DNA from: Rosa chinensis
Lineage: Eukaryota > Streptophyta > Magnoliopsida > Rosales > Rosaceae
Assembly (NCBI RefSeq): GCF_002994745.2
Contig: NC_037088.1
Location: forward strand, 67,412,397-67,476,396
DNA length: 64,000 nt
Direction of reading: 5' to 3'
The notes beneath the pieces were generated by a model. The model was given only the letters and a program-made list of their open reading frames with translations. It ran no database searches and was not told the origin of the DNA. Shown here one piece after another: positions 34,080 through 44,891 of this stretch (positions are counted from its first letter, which is position 1; each line of letters starts with the position of its first letter). The position numbers were made by a program, and so were the translations under genes.

Positions 34080-34325
34080 AAACCAGCCCATGTCTAATAG
34101 AAAAAAAAAACTAGCCCATGTGATGAGTTGATTACGAATTGGGCTAGCAGTGTGATCCCTCAAACCCAGCCCAAGGAATGAGTTGATTACGAAGTGGGCT
34201 AGTAGTGGGCTCCCTAAAAAGTGGTGAGTTGTTGATTACGAATTGGGCCAGCCCAAGTAATAAACCGACAACTGTCGTGGCATCCTAATAAAAAACCCTA
34301 GCCCTTTCAACCTCTATATATAAGA
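34080..34325 (+). promoter_or_regulatory. Ribosomal P1 promoter with repeated site II modules, telo-box-like motif and TATA
   Basis: Three imperfect copies of a module (t/a)g(a)gttgattacgaa(t/g)tgggc occur at about 34121-34147, 34177-34202 and 34224-34250. Each ends in a TGGGCT/TGGGCC site II motif, and further GCCCA motifs lie between. aaaccctagccc near 34294 resembles a telo-box (AAACCCTA), and tatatata lies at about 34315-34322. Site II plus telo-box is the typical promoter layout of plant ribosomal protein genes. Confidence 0.75.
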
Positions 34326-34424
34326 CCCCATTTACAAAACGGTTACAACGCTGCGCCTCATCCCTCCTCCTCCGCATTGTTCTTCGGTTTTTATAATTTG
34401 TGAAATCCAATCTTGTGTGAAACC

Positions 34425-35334
34425 ATGTCTACCGGTGAAGTTGCTTGCGCCTACGCCGCCATGATTCTTCATGACGAGGGCATCCCAATCACTGTAAGAA
34501 CCTCCCTTATTGATATTAATTAGGTCTACGTAGTTTGGAAATTTCAACATGTACGTTGTGGAGCTTATAAACTCTAATTCCAAATTGGTGCTGTGTTTAT
34601 ATCTTTTGTATATGCTTTGTCAATCTGTGGAAGGGAAGGAATAAGATAGTGTAGACTCGATAAAACGCTGTGCTACAAGTTTGTGGTTTCATGCATGTTT
34701 CTCCTGTTACTTTGATTATATATCTGAGAATTCTTTGTTATTTTGGTTGAAATAGGCTGAGAAGATTGCTACTTTGATCAAATCTGCAAATGTTAACGTG
34801 GAAGCATACTGGCCCAACCTCTTTGCCAATCTTGCGGAGCAGAAGGATCTTGGTGGCCTTACAATGAATGTTGGATGTGGTGGTGGTGGTGCAGCTCCGG
34901 TAGCTATGGCTGCTCCGGCTGCCGCCGCCACTGCTGCTCCTCCTGCAGCCGAGGAGAAGAAGGTGAGAATGTGTTTAATGCTCTCTGCTAGGCTTTCAGT
35001 TGTGAATTTGATACGCCTATTACTTGCTATTCATGCATAATTTCGTTGCTCTATTACGGAATCTGTGGTCATGAATGAGAGTCGCTAAACCTTCAAATTC
35101 AAGTTTATGCTGTATTGATGCTTGGTTCTGGGTATAACATTGTATCTTTGTTGTCTTTTCGAGTTTTTCTTTACATGAAGTAAGGATACTTATGATGCTT
35201 TAGTCTCTTTGCATATTGGTTGCTGTTCTTGTCTGTTCAACTTGTTTCTTATTCTTCTGTTTGCTGTGTATATGCAGGATGAGCCAGAGGAAGAAAGTGA
35301 TGATGACCTGGGTATCAGCTTGTTCGATGACTAG
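34425..35334 (+). CDS. RPP1: 60S acidic ribosomal protein P1
   Basis: Component of the ribosomal P-stalk that recruits translation GTPases; it acts as a P1-P2 heterodimer. Three exons, 34425-34493, 34756-34962 and 35278-35334, give 110 aa, close to the usual 110-113. The N-terminus [20 protein letters not shown] and [15 protein letters not shown] are diagnostic for P1. A flexible Ala/Gly-rich hinge (about 65-88) precedes the acidic tail [15 protein letters not shown], the conserved factor- and ricin-binding C-terminus. The first intron splits after IPIT, as in other plant P1 genes. Confidence 0.97.
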
Positions 35335-36309
35335 AAAATAAACATGGATGCTCATACTTGTTGTCTTCTTGGTTTCAGCCAATTTTAGGACCAATTGATG
35401 TTCAATTACTGCTCTAAAAGTTTACAACTTTACCTACTCTGTAGTACATCTATCTCATTTAACTTGTTGAATAATACGAAGTCTTTCTACCCATCTTTAA
35501 TTATCTACAATGTGTGTGGTTTATGTTATGCAACTAGTTTATATGCCGAATCAACCTATTCCATTGATATATCTTCACTGGGAAGCATTGTAATTGTGCG
35601 GTTTGGTTTTGTGTTTCCCATCATTAGGCCCCTTTTGTCCCATTTTTAGTGTTTTTCTTAGCCAAAGAATCCGATCCCTGATAACCTGATTCCAATCGGG
35701 TTTGCTGGTACAATTCTTGCATAATGGACTCTTGTCCTGGTCCCTTTTTTGTGATTTTTAGTGTCGCAAACTGGAGGCCAAAATTTAATTGGATTTTTCC
35801 TCCCTCACTGTCATTAACCCAATTTGATGGTGACCACTGACTAATATACCACACCGCCAAAGTTTGCATTCTTGTAATGATTTCCATGATCATTATTGAG
35901 TCTAGAATCTACAAGACATTTGATTGGAAGTTTCTATCACATCCTTGTAGATATGGGAAAAATATCTGAAGCTCGTAGAATAAGAAGCCTTACAATTTCT
36001 CCGACGGGTGAAACAGACCAAACTTCCGATCAAGTGTTATATAGAGACCAAACTTTTCTCAAGTACCTAATACAATCTCTCCGATGGGTATGTTCATTAA
36101 ATTAGGCTCTCAAGTACCTAGCTAGTTTGGTCTATCTATGTTTATGGATGGTCTATCTAATTTAACCCATCCACGTATCAAGTCGGTGTTAGATAGACCA
36201 AACTTTTCCATTGCGCCGGTATCCGTCCAAATCCAGTTCTCTTAGTCTTTAAATACCTCCTCTCGCTCACGTCATCAAACTCAGAAGCAAAGAGCCTATT
36301 CTGATAACA
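35335..36309. other. P1 3' UTR and intergenic DNA
   Basis: The 3' UTR of P1, then DNA with no supportable gene. Short partial repeats of agaccaaactt and tctccgatgggt/tctccgacgggt occur at about 35990-36110. A TATA-like tttaaata is near 36247, about 60 bp before the next small gene. Confidence 0.4.
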
Positions 36310-36537
36310 ATGTTCTCCTCGGATACAATCCACAAGCCAATGTGCTTCATAAAAAACGACAAGGAAAAACAGAAGGTGGCCTGTCAAATTGCTTCTTCAT
36401 CATCGCCGGTGGCGGCCAATAGTGAATATGGAGAGAAGCAGCAGCAGCTGCTAGAGAGCAAGAGTATGATGCCATTGCCAAGGTTTGCGCCGGAGATCGA
36501 TGGGGTTCACTGTTTCGAAACCATTGTTCTTCACTGA
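36310..36537 (+). CDS. Small protein with conserved C-terminal FAPxxDG...FET motif (paralogue A)
   Basis: A single exon of 75 aa. The C-terminus PRFAPEIDGVHCFETIVLH aligns with PKLAPQFDGLDSFETLVVR of the gene at 37702-38019: P-x-[FL]-A-P-x-[IF]-D-G-[VL]-x-x-F-E-T-[IL]-V. The N-terminal 55 residues are Lys/Gln/Ser-rich without a signal peptide or membrane helix. A TATA-like element lies about 60 bp upstream. Two neighbouring genes sharing this ending strongly suggest that both are real, despite their size. Function is unknown to me. Confidence 0.65.
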   Translation: MFSSDTIHKPMCFIKNDKEKQKVACQIASSSSPVAANSEYGEKQQQLLESKSMMPLPRFAPEIDGVHCFETIVLH

Positions 36538-37701
36538 TGATCAGATTCAACTCTCTCTCTCACCATCTATATATATACTTGTAATCAAATTGTTTGATCT
36601 TGTCATGCTTGTGGAATAAAGAAAAGCTTAATGCAAAATAATATACTTGGCTTGTGTTCATCATGTTTTAGATTGCATATAGCAAGCTCGATCATATTAG
36701 AGAAATTGTATATAAAAAACTAAATCCGATCCTTAGCAGCATTGTTCCACTCGATCCAGTCCCATCCGTCGCCGGAACCCTCGATTTCAGATACTTGCGA
36801 TAATCTTCCCACCTCTTGTACTCAACGAATCGAACGACATAGCTTTGGGATGGTGCTACGAAGATTGGCGCCGAGCCTTCATTGATTTGGCGGGAAAGTT
36901 CGCATCGGAGTGGACTTGTGAATATTGCAATAGCCCAATAAGGCACATTAAGGCTCTTTCCTCAACCCTAAAGCCCATTTTCTGGAAAGCTCCACTTAAC
37001 TATTAGCCCCATTAAGGTTCTTTTCTCAGGCCTAATTAGTAGACTATAGAGTAGGCCCAGTAACTTTTCCAAGGTGAAACGCACCGTTCCAAGGTCTCGC
37101 TCGGCCCAATGAGGCTCTTTTCTCAAGCGCAAGTTTCGGACTATAGACAAGGCCCAGACCAACACTGTCAAAGTGAAACGCACCGTTTTAAGACTCTAAC
37201 GCAGTAATCTACTGTAGCTTTGTAGTTTGTACAATGGCGCAAACCAGAACCCAAACCCTACTCTTTTCAATTCCTAAAATACCCTTACCAGTATGGAAGC
37301 TCCCAGTTCATTTCCCGCCAAAGTACAAAGAAGCTTTCTCATACCCTTACCGGTGTAGGCTGTGTAGCATTGTTTCTTAGCTAGTGATTGCAAAGAAACA
37401 ATTCCAGACAATCGTCGTCGGCAAAAGTTGTTCTTCATTATATATTAATTTGCCACAAAAAATCGTCATATTGCAATCCTGGATATCTTTCATACTGGCT
37501 TCTGTTGCTGCTTTTCTCTGTTCGCCTTTTATTGGTGAATGGTGCCATTCTTTACTTGTCTTGACCACCAAGGCATCTCACATTCCTTTGCTTTACTCTC
37601 TTTTTGTTGCCTCTCCACTCAAAGCTATCTATAAATTTACACATTTCATCAGAAGGCCAAAAATTGTCTCAAGAAACAATAGATAATCTTCCGGAGTTGC
37701 G
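36538..37701. other. Intergenic DNA with tandem site II repeats
   Basis: This is the 3' UTR of the first small gene, then a repeat array at 36950-37200 (separate entry) that probably acts as promoter for the gene at 37702. A minus-strand open frame (36692-36946) is not assigned. It has somewhat protein-like composition but no recognised family. Confidence 0.45.
36948..37200. repeat. Tandem degenerate repeats with GGCCCA and GTGAAACGCACCGTT motifs
   Basis: Two or three degenerate units of about 98 bp. Each has gg(c/t)tctttt/cctca, then (g)actata, then an aggcccag site II motif; the last two units end in gtgaaacgcaccgtt (about 37074-37088 and 37171-37185). GGCCCA/AGCCCA motifs recur at least five times. 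This is a duplicated promoter module. Confidence 0.7.
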
Positions 37702-38019
37702 ATGGCCATGAGTACTATCAATGTGTCACTGCCTTTCGTCGTTGCGGGCCTTGCGGCTGGGGCTGGGATTTACTTCCTTGACAGAAACCATTACAAGCAA
37801 AAGGTTAGAACAGAGAACTAAGAACGCACCTATATGTCAATCTCTTGATATATATTTGAATCATGCATGTTCTTGAATCAGGAAATCAGAGGTGGGATTC
37901 GAACATCTATTGAAAATTTCATGACACAAGCCAAGGTGGAGGTGAGCAACACACAGATGCCAAAGTTGGCACCTCAATTTGATGGGTTGGACTCATTCGA
38001 AACCTTGGTGGTTCGTTAA
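37702..38019 (+). CDS. Small membrane protein with conserved C-terminal LAPxFDG...FET motif (paralogue B)
   Basis: Two exons, 37702-37803 and 37882-38019, give 79 aa. A hydrophobic segment at about residues 7-25 (VSLPFVVAGLAAGAGIYFL) is a likely membrane helix or anchor, followed by a basic stretch. The C-terminus MPKLAPQFDGLDSFETLVVR matches that of the small gene 1.2 kb upstream, which lacks the membrane segment. Family function is not known to me. Upstream site II repeats suggest expression in growing cells. Confidence 0.75.
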
Positions 38020-38753
38020 TTCCCAAGGAATACATGCCTTATTTCCAGTCTGTGTATAGTTCATGAAGGGTATAAATATTATCTCCTCACTTTCACCATT
38101 TTCGATTCCCTGCCACACTTGAAATGAATAGAAGAAATCAAGAGGAATTTCTCTCTTATCTTTCCTAGTTGCCATTCATGTCGTATTTGATTGAGAATTT
38201 ATGTCAAATTTCCAACCGCCGTAGTAACATTGTTATTCTCAATACAGCCGTCATTGTATTACAATTCCTTTTATTATAATTGAAAATTCCCATTAAAATT
38301 TACAAACATGAAAAAACAGAATAAATTCATATGATACGAGCAAGGAAACCCCATCTAGTTCAGTATTGCGTAAATTTCACAAAAGAAATCAAGCCGCTGT
38401 GAAGCTAATACTAACATAAGCAACGAAGACTCTGTAAACTCTGTTTCTGATAGTTTCCAATGAGTTACAAATGCTGAACTGCCTAAATCAGCAGTATGGA
38501 AACCTAAAGAATATCAGTTAATGTATATACAGCTACAAAATGTCTCCGTATTCTTGATACAACTCTAGGGTTCATATACTTTATATTAATTAATCAACAA
38601 AAAGAGCAACCTCTCCTCTTTCTCATATGAGTAAGAAGAGGGTTTATGGTACTATACTAGTGTGCTCTTTCTCTCCTGTTGAAGACATGGAAAAGGGTAT
38701 TATTCAGGATGAAGATCACAGAATACCTATCGAAGTTCTTGGATTAGATCCAG
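38020..38753. other. Convergent 3' regions
   Basis: This interval contains the 3' UTRs of the small membrane protein gene (+) and the START-domain gene (-). No further gene is visible. Confidence 0.5.
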
Positions 38754-40960
38754 TCACTTTGGTTTTGACTTCTTCCCCACATTTGCAAACTTCCTGGCCA
38801 CATCGGCCACACCGAATATTACTGTCTTCACCAGAAACCCCCGGTCAAGAGTGCATGCAAGGAGAATACTCCCACCAACAATTATGAGATTCCGTATGTT
38901 CCCACTGAAAGGTTTGTCAGATGTAGTCACCACTGCAGTTTGTGACGAATCCTCAGTGCCAGCGGAGGCTTTCAGGTACTCTAGATTTATTTTGGTGTTG
39001 ATCTGAGCCAGAAAGGCAGGCCGAGAAATTATTCCACCTAACGCTCTCTCTTTCTGGTAAGCACGTAAACCAGACTCTATGTTCTTTACAGTATCCCACA
39101 ATCCTTTTCGTACAGCAAGTTTTGCAATTTCCCATGGGATTCCCGTTTCCTCTTGATGAAACAGTTGAACTTCACATGCAGTCAGCTGGCCATTGCCGTG
39201 TCTTGATTCCACTGCAGGTTATGTACAAATTAAGGCGGCCACTTGATCATTGCAACTGATGAAACCAAAGCACTGAATATTCCTAATGCCATTTTGATTA
39301 GATTAAAGAAGCCTAGCATGAGTTTACCTGCTTGAATGCACCAACTTGAGTAGTAGTGATCCACACGTCTTGGTTTGTCATGCCTTTGAATAGAAGGATA
39401 GGGTACTCCCTGCAAAAGAAAAGACAAACATTGATGTATCTAGTCAAAGAAGAATGGGAAACGGAACACTGTTTCTGCTTCAAGAATTCTAGTCCTCAGT
39501 TTCTTTCAAAGTCCAACCCATGTGCCATTGCCAGTTCACATCACAAAATGTGAAAATGGCATAGCAAGGCAGAGGCCGGTAATCATCAAAGGAAGTGAAG
39601 TGATAAAGAGAAGAGAACATACAAGTCAAACAAAAATTCCATTCTTCATACCTTTGTCACACAATAATACTTCCTTCCTGACTCCCAAATTCGACGTCCT
39701 ATTATGTATTCCCTGTCTTTACAGAAGAACGGGAACTGCAGGACAAAAGCAATGCAGATATAAACAACTTAAGCATATGCAAGGGAGAATCTTTGTAATC
39801 ATAAAAACTGAATCGAAGATTGATTGGTGAGAATATATAAAACAGAATTCAAAAGTCTCACCTTCTTTATCCACTGAACAACCATGGTTCCTGTGGTTGG
39901 GCACTCATCTAAGGTTGTGGCATCACTAAGCATGTTGTCCCACCTTAACCGGAACTCATCATCCCAGAAAAAGTCCCTCACTAGCTCCGGTGTTGCATCC
40001 TCATACACAGTCCTGTTACGATATTGAGGAGGACCAATCTAACAGAAGAATATGAAACAATGTAACATGGATTGTGTATTGATTGTGTTTAAAGAACTCT
40101 GCTTTCTACAAAAACTAACTTCTCCCACATAATTTGACACAATAGAAATTAGTAAAAAGGAAACAAACCAATGGAATGAAAGTTCAGATAAAGCAATGAA
40201 ACATGGCTGTGCATCGATTGTTTGTAATGAATTCTATTTTCTACAAAATCTTTTAGAAATGAGAATTAAGGAAACCAATTACCTTTGGATCCCTACGCCA
40301 AGCTTGGTAGGCCATAGTTGGAGTTGAACGATCCATCATATGTATCCAAGCCGGACCTCCATCTTTCATATCTACAAGCCGACATAGATTTTCTACATCC
40401 TCCTGAGCCACAACATTAGACTTCTTCTCATTCATCTGCGATGTACAGGTACTACACAAAATGTACAAGAACCAGTGAGAAATTCCGTTCCAACTTTAAC
40501 ACTCTTCAACAACGCTTAGGACCAAACCCAACAAAAATCAAAACTAAGCTCAAAGTAACAGCATTTCATATCAAATTACACACAAATTGCAACAACAACA
40601 CCAGTACCTGTGGTCATCAAATTCGATAGGCGAGGGAGAAAGCCTCTTCTGCACTGCATGGTTAATGAACCAAGCTTCATAGCCTTGGAACAAGCACGGT
40701 GCTGATGAGAACCCTTTTAAGGGTGGTGACATCACAGACCTAGCCGGCGAAGTAGGCATAGACGAATCCAAGACTTTAGAAACAGAGGAGCCTAGTTTTC
40801 CCTGACCAAATGTTGCCCACTTCGGCTTCCATGCCCAACCAATCACAATACCAATAAGGAAAGCCGTCCACAGAGGACCCAGAAACACCACAAAGTCCGT
40901 GTACTCTATTTTCACCATCTCCAAAATCTCATGCAGAGAGCCCATGTTGGTTACCGCCAT
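38754..40960 (-). CDS. START-domain lipid-binding protein with membrane anchors
   Basis: Member of the plant START/polyketide cyclase-like lipid transfer family. Six minus-strand exons join in frame: 40960-40608, 40451-40283, 40038-39862, 39735-39652, 39409-39328 and 39211-38754, giving 440 aa. A membrane helix at about residues 23-43 (FVVFLGPLWTAFLIGIVIGW) is followed by a Ser/Pro-rich linker. The START domain, at about 125-340, includes GGPAWIHMMDRSTPTMAYQA, FFWDDEFRLRWDNML, GRRIWESGRKYYCVTKGVPY and RVDHYYSSWCIQAVESR. A second hydrophobic helix at about 396-411 (NLIIVGGSILLACTLD) lies near the basic C-terminus (KKSKPK). The protein likely binds a lipid at a membrane. The splice choice at exon 2 (acceptor gtgtag/t) is forced by frame, since the later acceptor gives a stop. 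Confidence 0.93.
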
Positions 40961-42168
40961 AAAGCTTGAAACTTTGACGCAGAGCTTGCAACTCTGTTAC
41001 TAAATTTTTTGGTTTTTGGGGATTTCTAGCATCAAACACAGAAACAAATAGTTGATTTGGGGTTCATACGACGGCGCCGTTTCGGTGGTGTAGGCTGGGA
41101 ATTGCGTCAGGAAAATCAGGGGAGCCCTCTGGAGATTGTGGAGAAGCTAAAATAGGATTTGGGATTGGTGGATAAAAAAGATTAGATATTTTAATACGTC
41201 CGTTGATTTCCAAGAGCACTAGGAAAGAGACGAAACGACAAAGGCTCTGGAATCGTACGTTTGCCGTTCTAAAGTTTCCAAGTGCTTGCTTCCCGGTGGC
41301 TGAGGTTTCTTGTTTTTCACGTCGCCTAAGCTTTTATGGTTAGGGTGGGTTTTGTTCTGTGGGCTTTTACACGTGGTCAGAGATAGAGGATTACCTGGTT
41401 TGACTATCTTAGCCAGTATTATCGTTTTGCTTCTTGTGTGCTGTAGCTAGTTGTTTTATTTCTCATATCCCAGTTCATGTCATGAAAGGTCATTTGGGAC
41501 CGTTGCCACACTACATAGTACATACTCCTAAAACTTGAAAAGCAATTACTTGAAATCTGTAAATTGAAGTCACGCAGTTAATCAAAATCTATATGAGTCG
41601 GATATTTATTATTTTTTAAATAGAATGATCTTAAAAGTTTTATTGAAAAATATGTAATTAATTACATTTTTTAGAGTCTCGTTATAACCAAGATGAACAA
41701 ATGAGTGTACTGAACAAACTTATCATGAATTGTATGAGCCAGAGTCTCGTTATAACCAAAATGAACAAACGAGTTTACTGCGCAAAGTTAAGATTTAAGA
41801 ACACACCCCCTTAAGAAACCTTAGCTTGTGGCCTAACAATGTACTAATGTAGTAGTACTAGCTAGAGAGCTCTGAGAGCGACAGCTCTAGAACCATGGTT
41901 ACTGTAACTTCCCCACATGTTTCATGCTTCACCACTCCAGCTTGGTAAAGTAAAAGTAAAAAGCGAGCAAGACACTATTTCCCACGTAACACAGAACAGT
42001 TCTCGTTTCAACTTCAAGTCTTCACCTTTAAGCTCCGAACTCAAAAATTGTCGATAAAACCAAACAAAGCCACCAAATTTCTTCTCCATCTCCGATCCCA
42101 ATCATCACCTGTTCACTCCCAAATCAAAGCTCTGTCCCTTCAGCCAATCCGATCCGTCCAGCTCGGCA
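40961..42168. other. Divergent promoter region
   Basis: It separates the START gene (-) from the next gene (+) and so holds both promoters. A 68-bp-spaced duplication of agagtctcgttataaccaa occurs at about 41674 and 41742. No other feature is supported. Confidence 0.5.
41674..41785. repeat. Short tandem duplication
   Basis: agagtctcgttataaccaag followed by atgaacaaatgagt at 41674 recurs at 41742 with two or three changes. The unit is about 68 bp, two copies. Confidence 0.75.
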
Positions 42169-44159
42169 ATGCTCTGCTCGGTCCGCCGGCCTAACTGGCT
42201 CGACCGGCTCCGGTCCAACAAGGGCTTCCCCGCCGGCGACAACCTCGACCTCGACCACTTCCTTAGACATAACCCTAACTCCTCCTCGGAATCCCCGAGT
42301 CCCAATGCAGAGTCAACCGAGTCAATTCCACCGGTCTCAAATCGACCCGAATCTTCCAATCCGACCCGAGACGACGGAAAAGGAGAGGCATTGCTGGGCC
42401 TGATGAGCACCGCCATCTCCGAGCTGTTCTTCATCGACGGCTCCGAAGAAAGCTCGAGAATTTCCGGCAAAAAAGTCCCCAGAAAACAAACCCACCCCAG
42501 AGTTTGTGTCACCTCCTCCACCACCAACTCCAACAGCAAAGAGAACAAGAGCTCGGGCAGCACCAGAAATGGCATACACGACTTTACAGCTATCACATCG
42601 TTGAATTCGGACAACAGCAAAGAACTGAATGAGGAGGAAGAGTTGGAAGAGAAAGAGGAGAGAGAGCTGAAGGGGTATTCGAAGAGCGAGGTGACGGTGA
42701 TAGACACGAGCTGTGAGGTTTGGAAGACGGAGAAGGTGGTGTTTAGGAGGAAGAGTATGTGGAAAGTGAGGGAGAAGAAGAGCAAGGTGAGGAGCTTTGG
42801 GAGGAATAAGAGGAAAGTGGTGAGCGGTGAGGAGGGTGATGATGGCATTGAGGAGAAGAAGAAGGAAGCAAAGGTTTTGGATTGTGAAGGGGATCAATGT
42901 ATATCTCTCAACCCCATTGAAGTAAGATAAAACATCTTGTGTCTTGAATTGTTTCGGTTCTTGGTTGATTGTGCTTTTAATTTTATGATGGTGCAGTGAA
43001 ATTGTTTGTTAAACTCAGCTTATATGCAATGCTTGGTGAGCATTTTGGTAATGCTTCTCAGGCTATTTGATAATGATTATGTTTTTGATTTACTAAGACT
43101 CTGCAGCCTGCATGTGATGTCGTCTGTGGTGTTTTTGGTTTAATTCCTACTTAGCTTGTGATTTCATGTGTTTGAAATTTGATGTTTGCATTGAGTGTAG
43201 GATCAACATTACTGTTGCCTCCAGTTAATTCGAAGGTTTACTGGAGTAAGTGACTAGATTTTATGTTTACTCTACTCACGTAATCGTATTGGGGGTTCAG
43301 AATCTAGGAGTTACAAGTCTTCTAGTTCAGCTTATGCTAGCACACTCCTTTATTTTTTACCAACTGTAATTGGGGTTATAATGAGTTCATGTCTTTGTTA
43401 ATATATTGATGAAGAACTATCAGTTTAGAAGATGAAAGGAAGGCACTCTAATAGATCCATCTATATGGTGAATGATTAATTTAGTTTATTTAAGGCTATG
43501 TAAGGGAGAACGCTGCTAAGTGCTGATGACAGTTTGCTTTGGATATAGCCGGGTTCTACCTTCTGGTTCTGAATTTCTCAAGAGTTAGATTGTTAGATTT
43601 TGTGTTGCAAGTTTGAAGGTAGTATGCAACTGTTGCTCAGAACAACAAAATTTAGGGTCTCTGCCATTAAATACTTAGGAGACAATGTGTTTAGACTTGT
43701 ACGCTTTCTAAAGTGTAGCGTATTATATTTGTGTTTTTGTTTTACATGTTCGTATGAACTTAAGAAACGTATGTTTATTCCCTTTGTTTCATTGTCCAGA
43801 ATTCACAGAATGACGCAAGGAAGGAAGTTTACAAAGACACCACAGATAATCTAAATGACAGAGGAAAAGAATTCGGCAAGGACAACATACCAGATAATAA
43901 TAGAAAAGATTTAGAAAAGGGGTAACTGCACTTGCAAGCACTATCTAATTTCAATATTCTGTTGCTTCCGGTATTTAACTGAAGATTTATACTTCTCTAT
44001 CGGTTGTCTTCCAGGTTTCCTTTGAACAGACCACCAAGAAAAACAATGAAGGATGGCTCGTCTGTTGTCTTTATTAAAGGCATTCCCACATATGAGAAAA
44101 ATGAAGGAAAGCTTCCTAGGAAGTGTCTCAAGGACAGCCAAAGGAAATACAAGGCTTGA
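42169..44159 (+). CDS. Charged protein of unknown function
   Basis: Three exons join in frame: 42169-42921, 43800-43921 and 44015-44159, giving 339 aa. I do not recognise a domain. The N-terminus MLCSVRRPNWLDRLRSNKGF looks conserved and helix-forming. A Ser/Pro/Asn-rich region (35-75) is followed by a hydrophobic patch (LLGLMSTAISELFFIDG, about 76-92). Residues 150-250 are Lys/Glu-rich with basic clusters (EKKEERE-like; FRRKSMWKVREKKSK; FGRNKRKVV). The last exon is basic (RPPRKTMKDGS). The composition suggests a nuclear or nucleic-acid-associated protein, but that is inference. The conserved frame through two introns supports a real gene. Confidence 0.7.
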
Positions 44160-44891
44160 TTGATCTTTGATCAGCCACAGGGGGTTGGTTTTGCCCCAGA
44201 AAGGTGTAACTGGCTGCAATGCAACAGCCTTATGACAGGCACCAGCGGAGTGTTTATTGACTGTTCGGTCTAGAGGCCTTTCGATATCTGTCTAGATATG
44301 AGGCTATCGAGTATATGAGGACTGAGGTTTGGTCACACAAAGGAGTTGAAGACGGTTGTGATCATTGATCGTCCTGCCGTGTCATTAGGATTCAAAATGT
44401 TGTGAATATGAATTTAGTGTAATGTTTGTAATTTCATGATAACAATCATTTTTACCGAAAAATTAAAATTCCAATAAAATCTCTCTGGTGGATTGTTCAG
44501 TTTATCTTGTTGCGATTTTGGCTAAAATGTTCTTAGAAAATTCAAATTCAATATGAATAATCACTCTAATGACAGATTTGAATCTCACTAACATCAAAAA
44601 TAGGGGGATGGGGTTAAGAAGAAACAACTATAATAATGGTTAAATACTACAGCATAAGTATCGATGCTCCATGTGTTACATGGTATCATCGTAGTCATGG
44701 AACACAAATATATCCGTGTACCCTATATGGATTGGACTTTGACTATTGCGTGTCAACAATAGTCCATGAGCTTGTCGCCCATAATATCCAATCCAATCCA
44801 AAGAGGCAAAGACGAACGTTAACCATCGTGGCATCGTCTTCAACAGTTCAACCTCCTCCTCAGCCGAAACCCCATTTTCTGAGTCGCGAAC
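44160..44891. other. Intergenic region and mTERF promoter
   Basis: This contains the 3' UTR of the charged-protein gene and the promoter/5' UTR of the mTERF gene, within which (44820-44890) C/A-rich leader sequence precedes the ATG. No other feature is seen. Confidence 0.45.

Larger units (their letters stand above)
33184..34424. other. SR34a 3' UTR, local repeats and P1 promoter
   Basis: The left part is the SR34a 3' UTR. At 33650-33910 a segment with tttaaatgaaatggagatcc recurs about 168 bp apart, with several extra copies of ggtttcaactttattt. Positions 34080-34325 form the P1 promoter, described separately. Confidence 0.55.

Noticed and set aside
35624..35893. 89-codon minus-strand frame downstream of P1
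   Set aside because: No family resemblance, no splice partner or promoter; lies in the 3' flank of P1.
36692..36946. 84-codon minus-strand frame between the two small genes
   Set aside because: Somewhat protein-like but no recognised domain or repeat of the neighbouring motif; left unassigned within the intergenic entry.
42105..42897. Long minus-strand frames (247 and 186 codons) opposite the charged-protein gene
   Set aside because: They mirror the plus-strand exon; Leu/Phe/Ser-rich composition is the complement of Lys/Glu/Ser codons, and the plus frame joins cleanly to two further exons.
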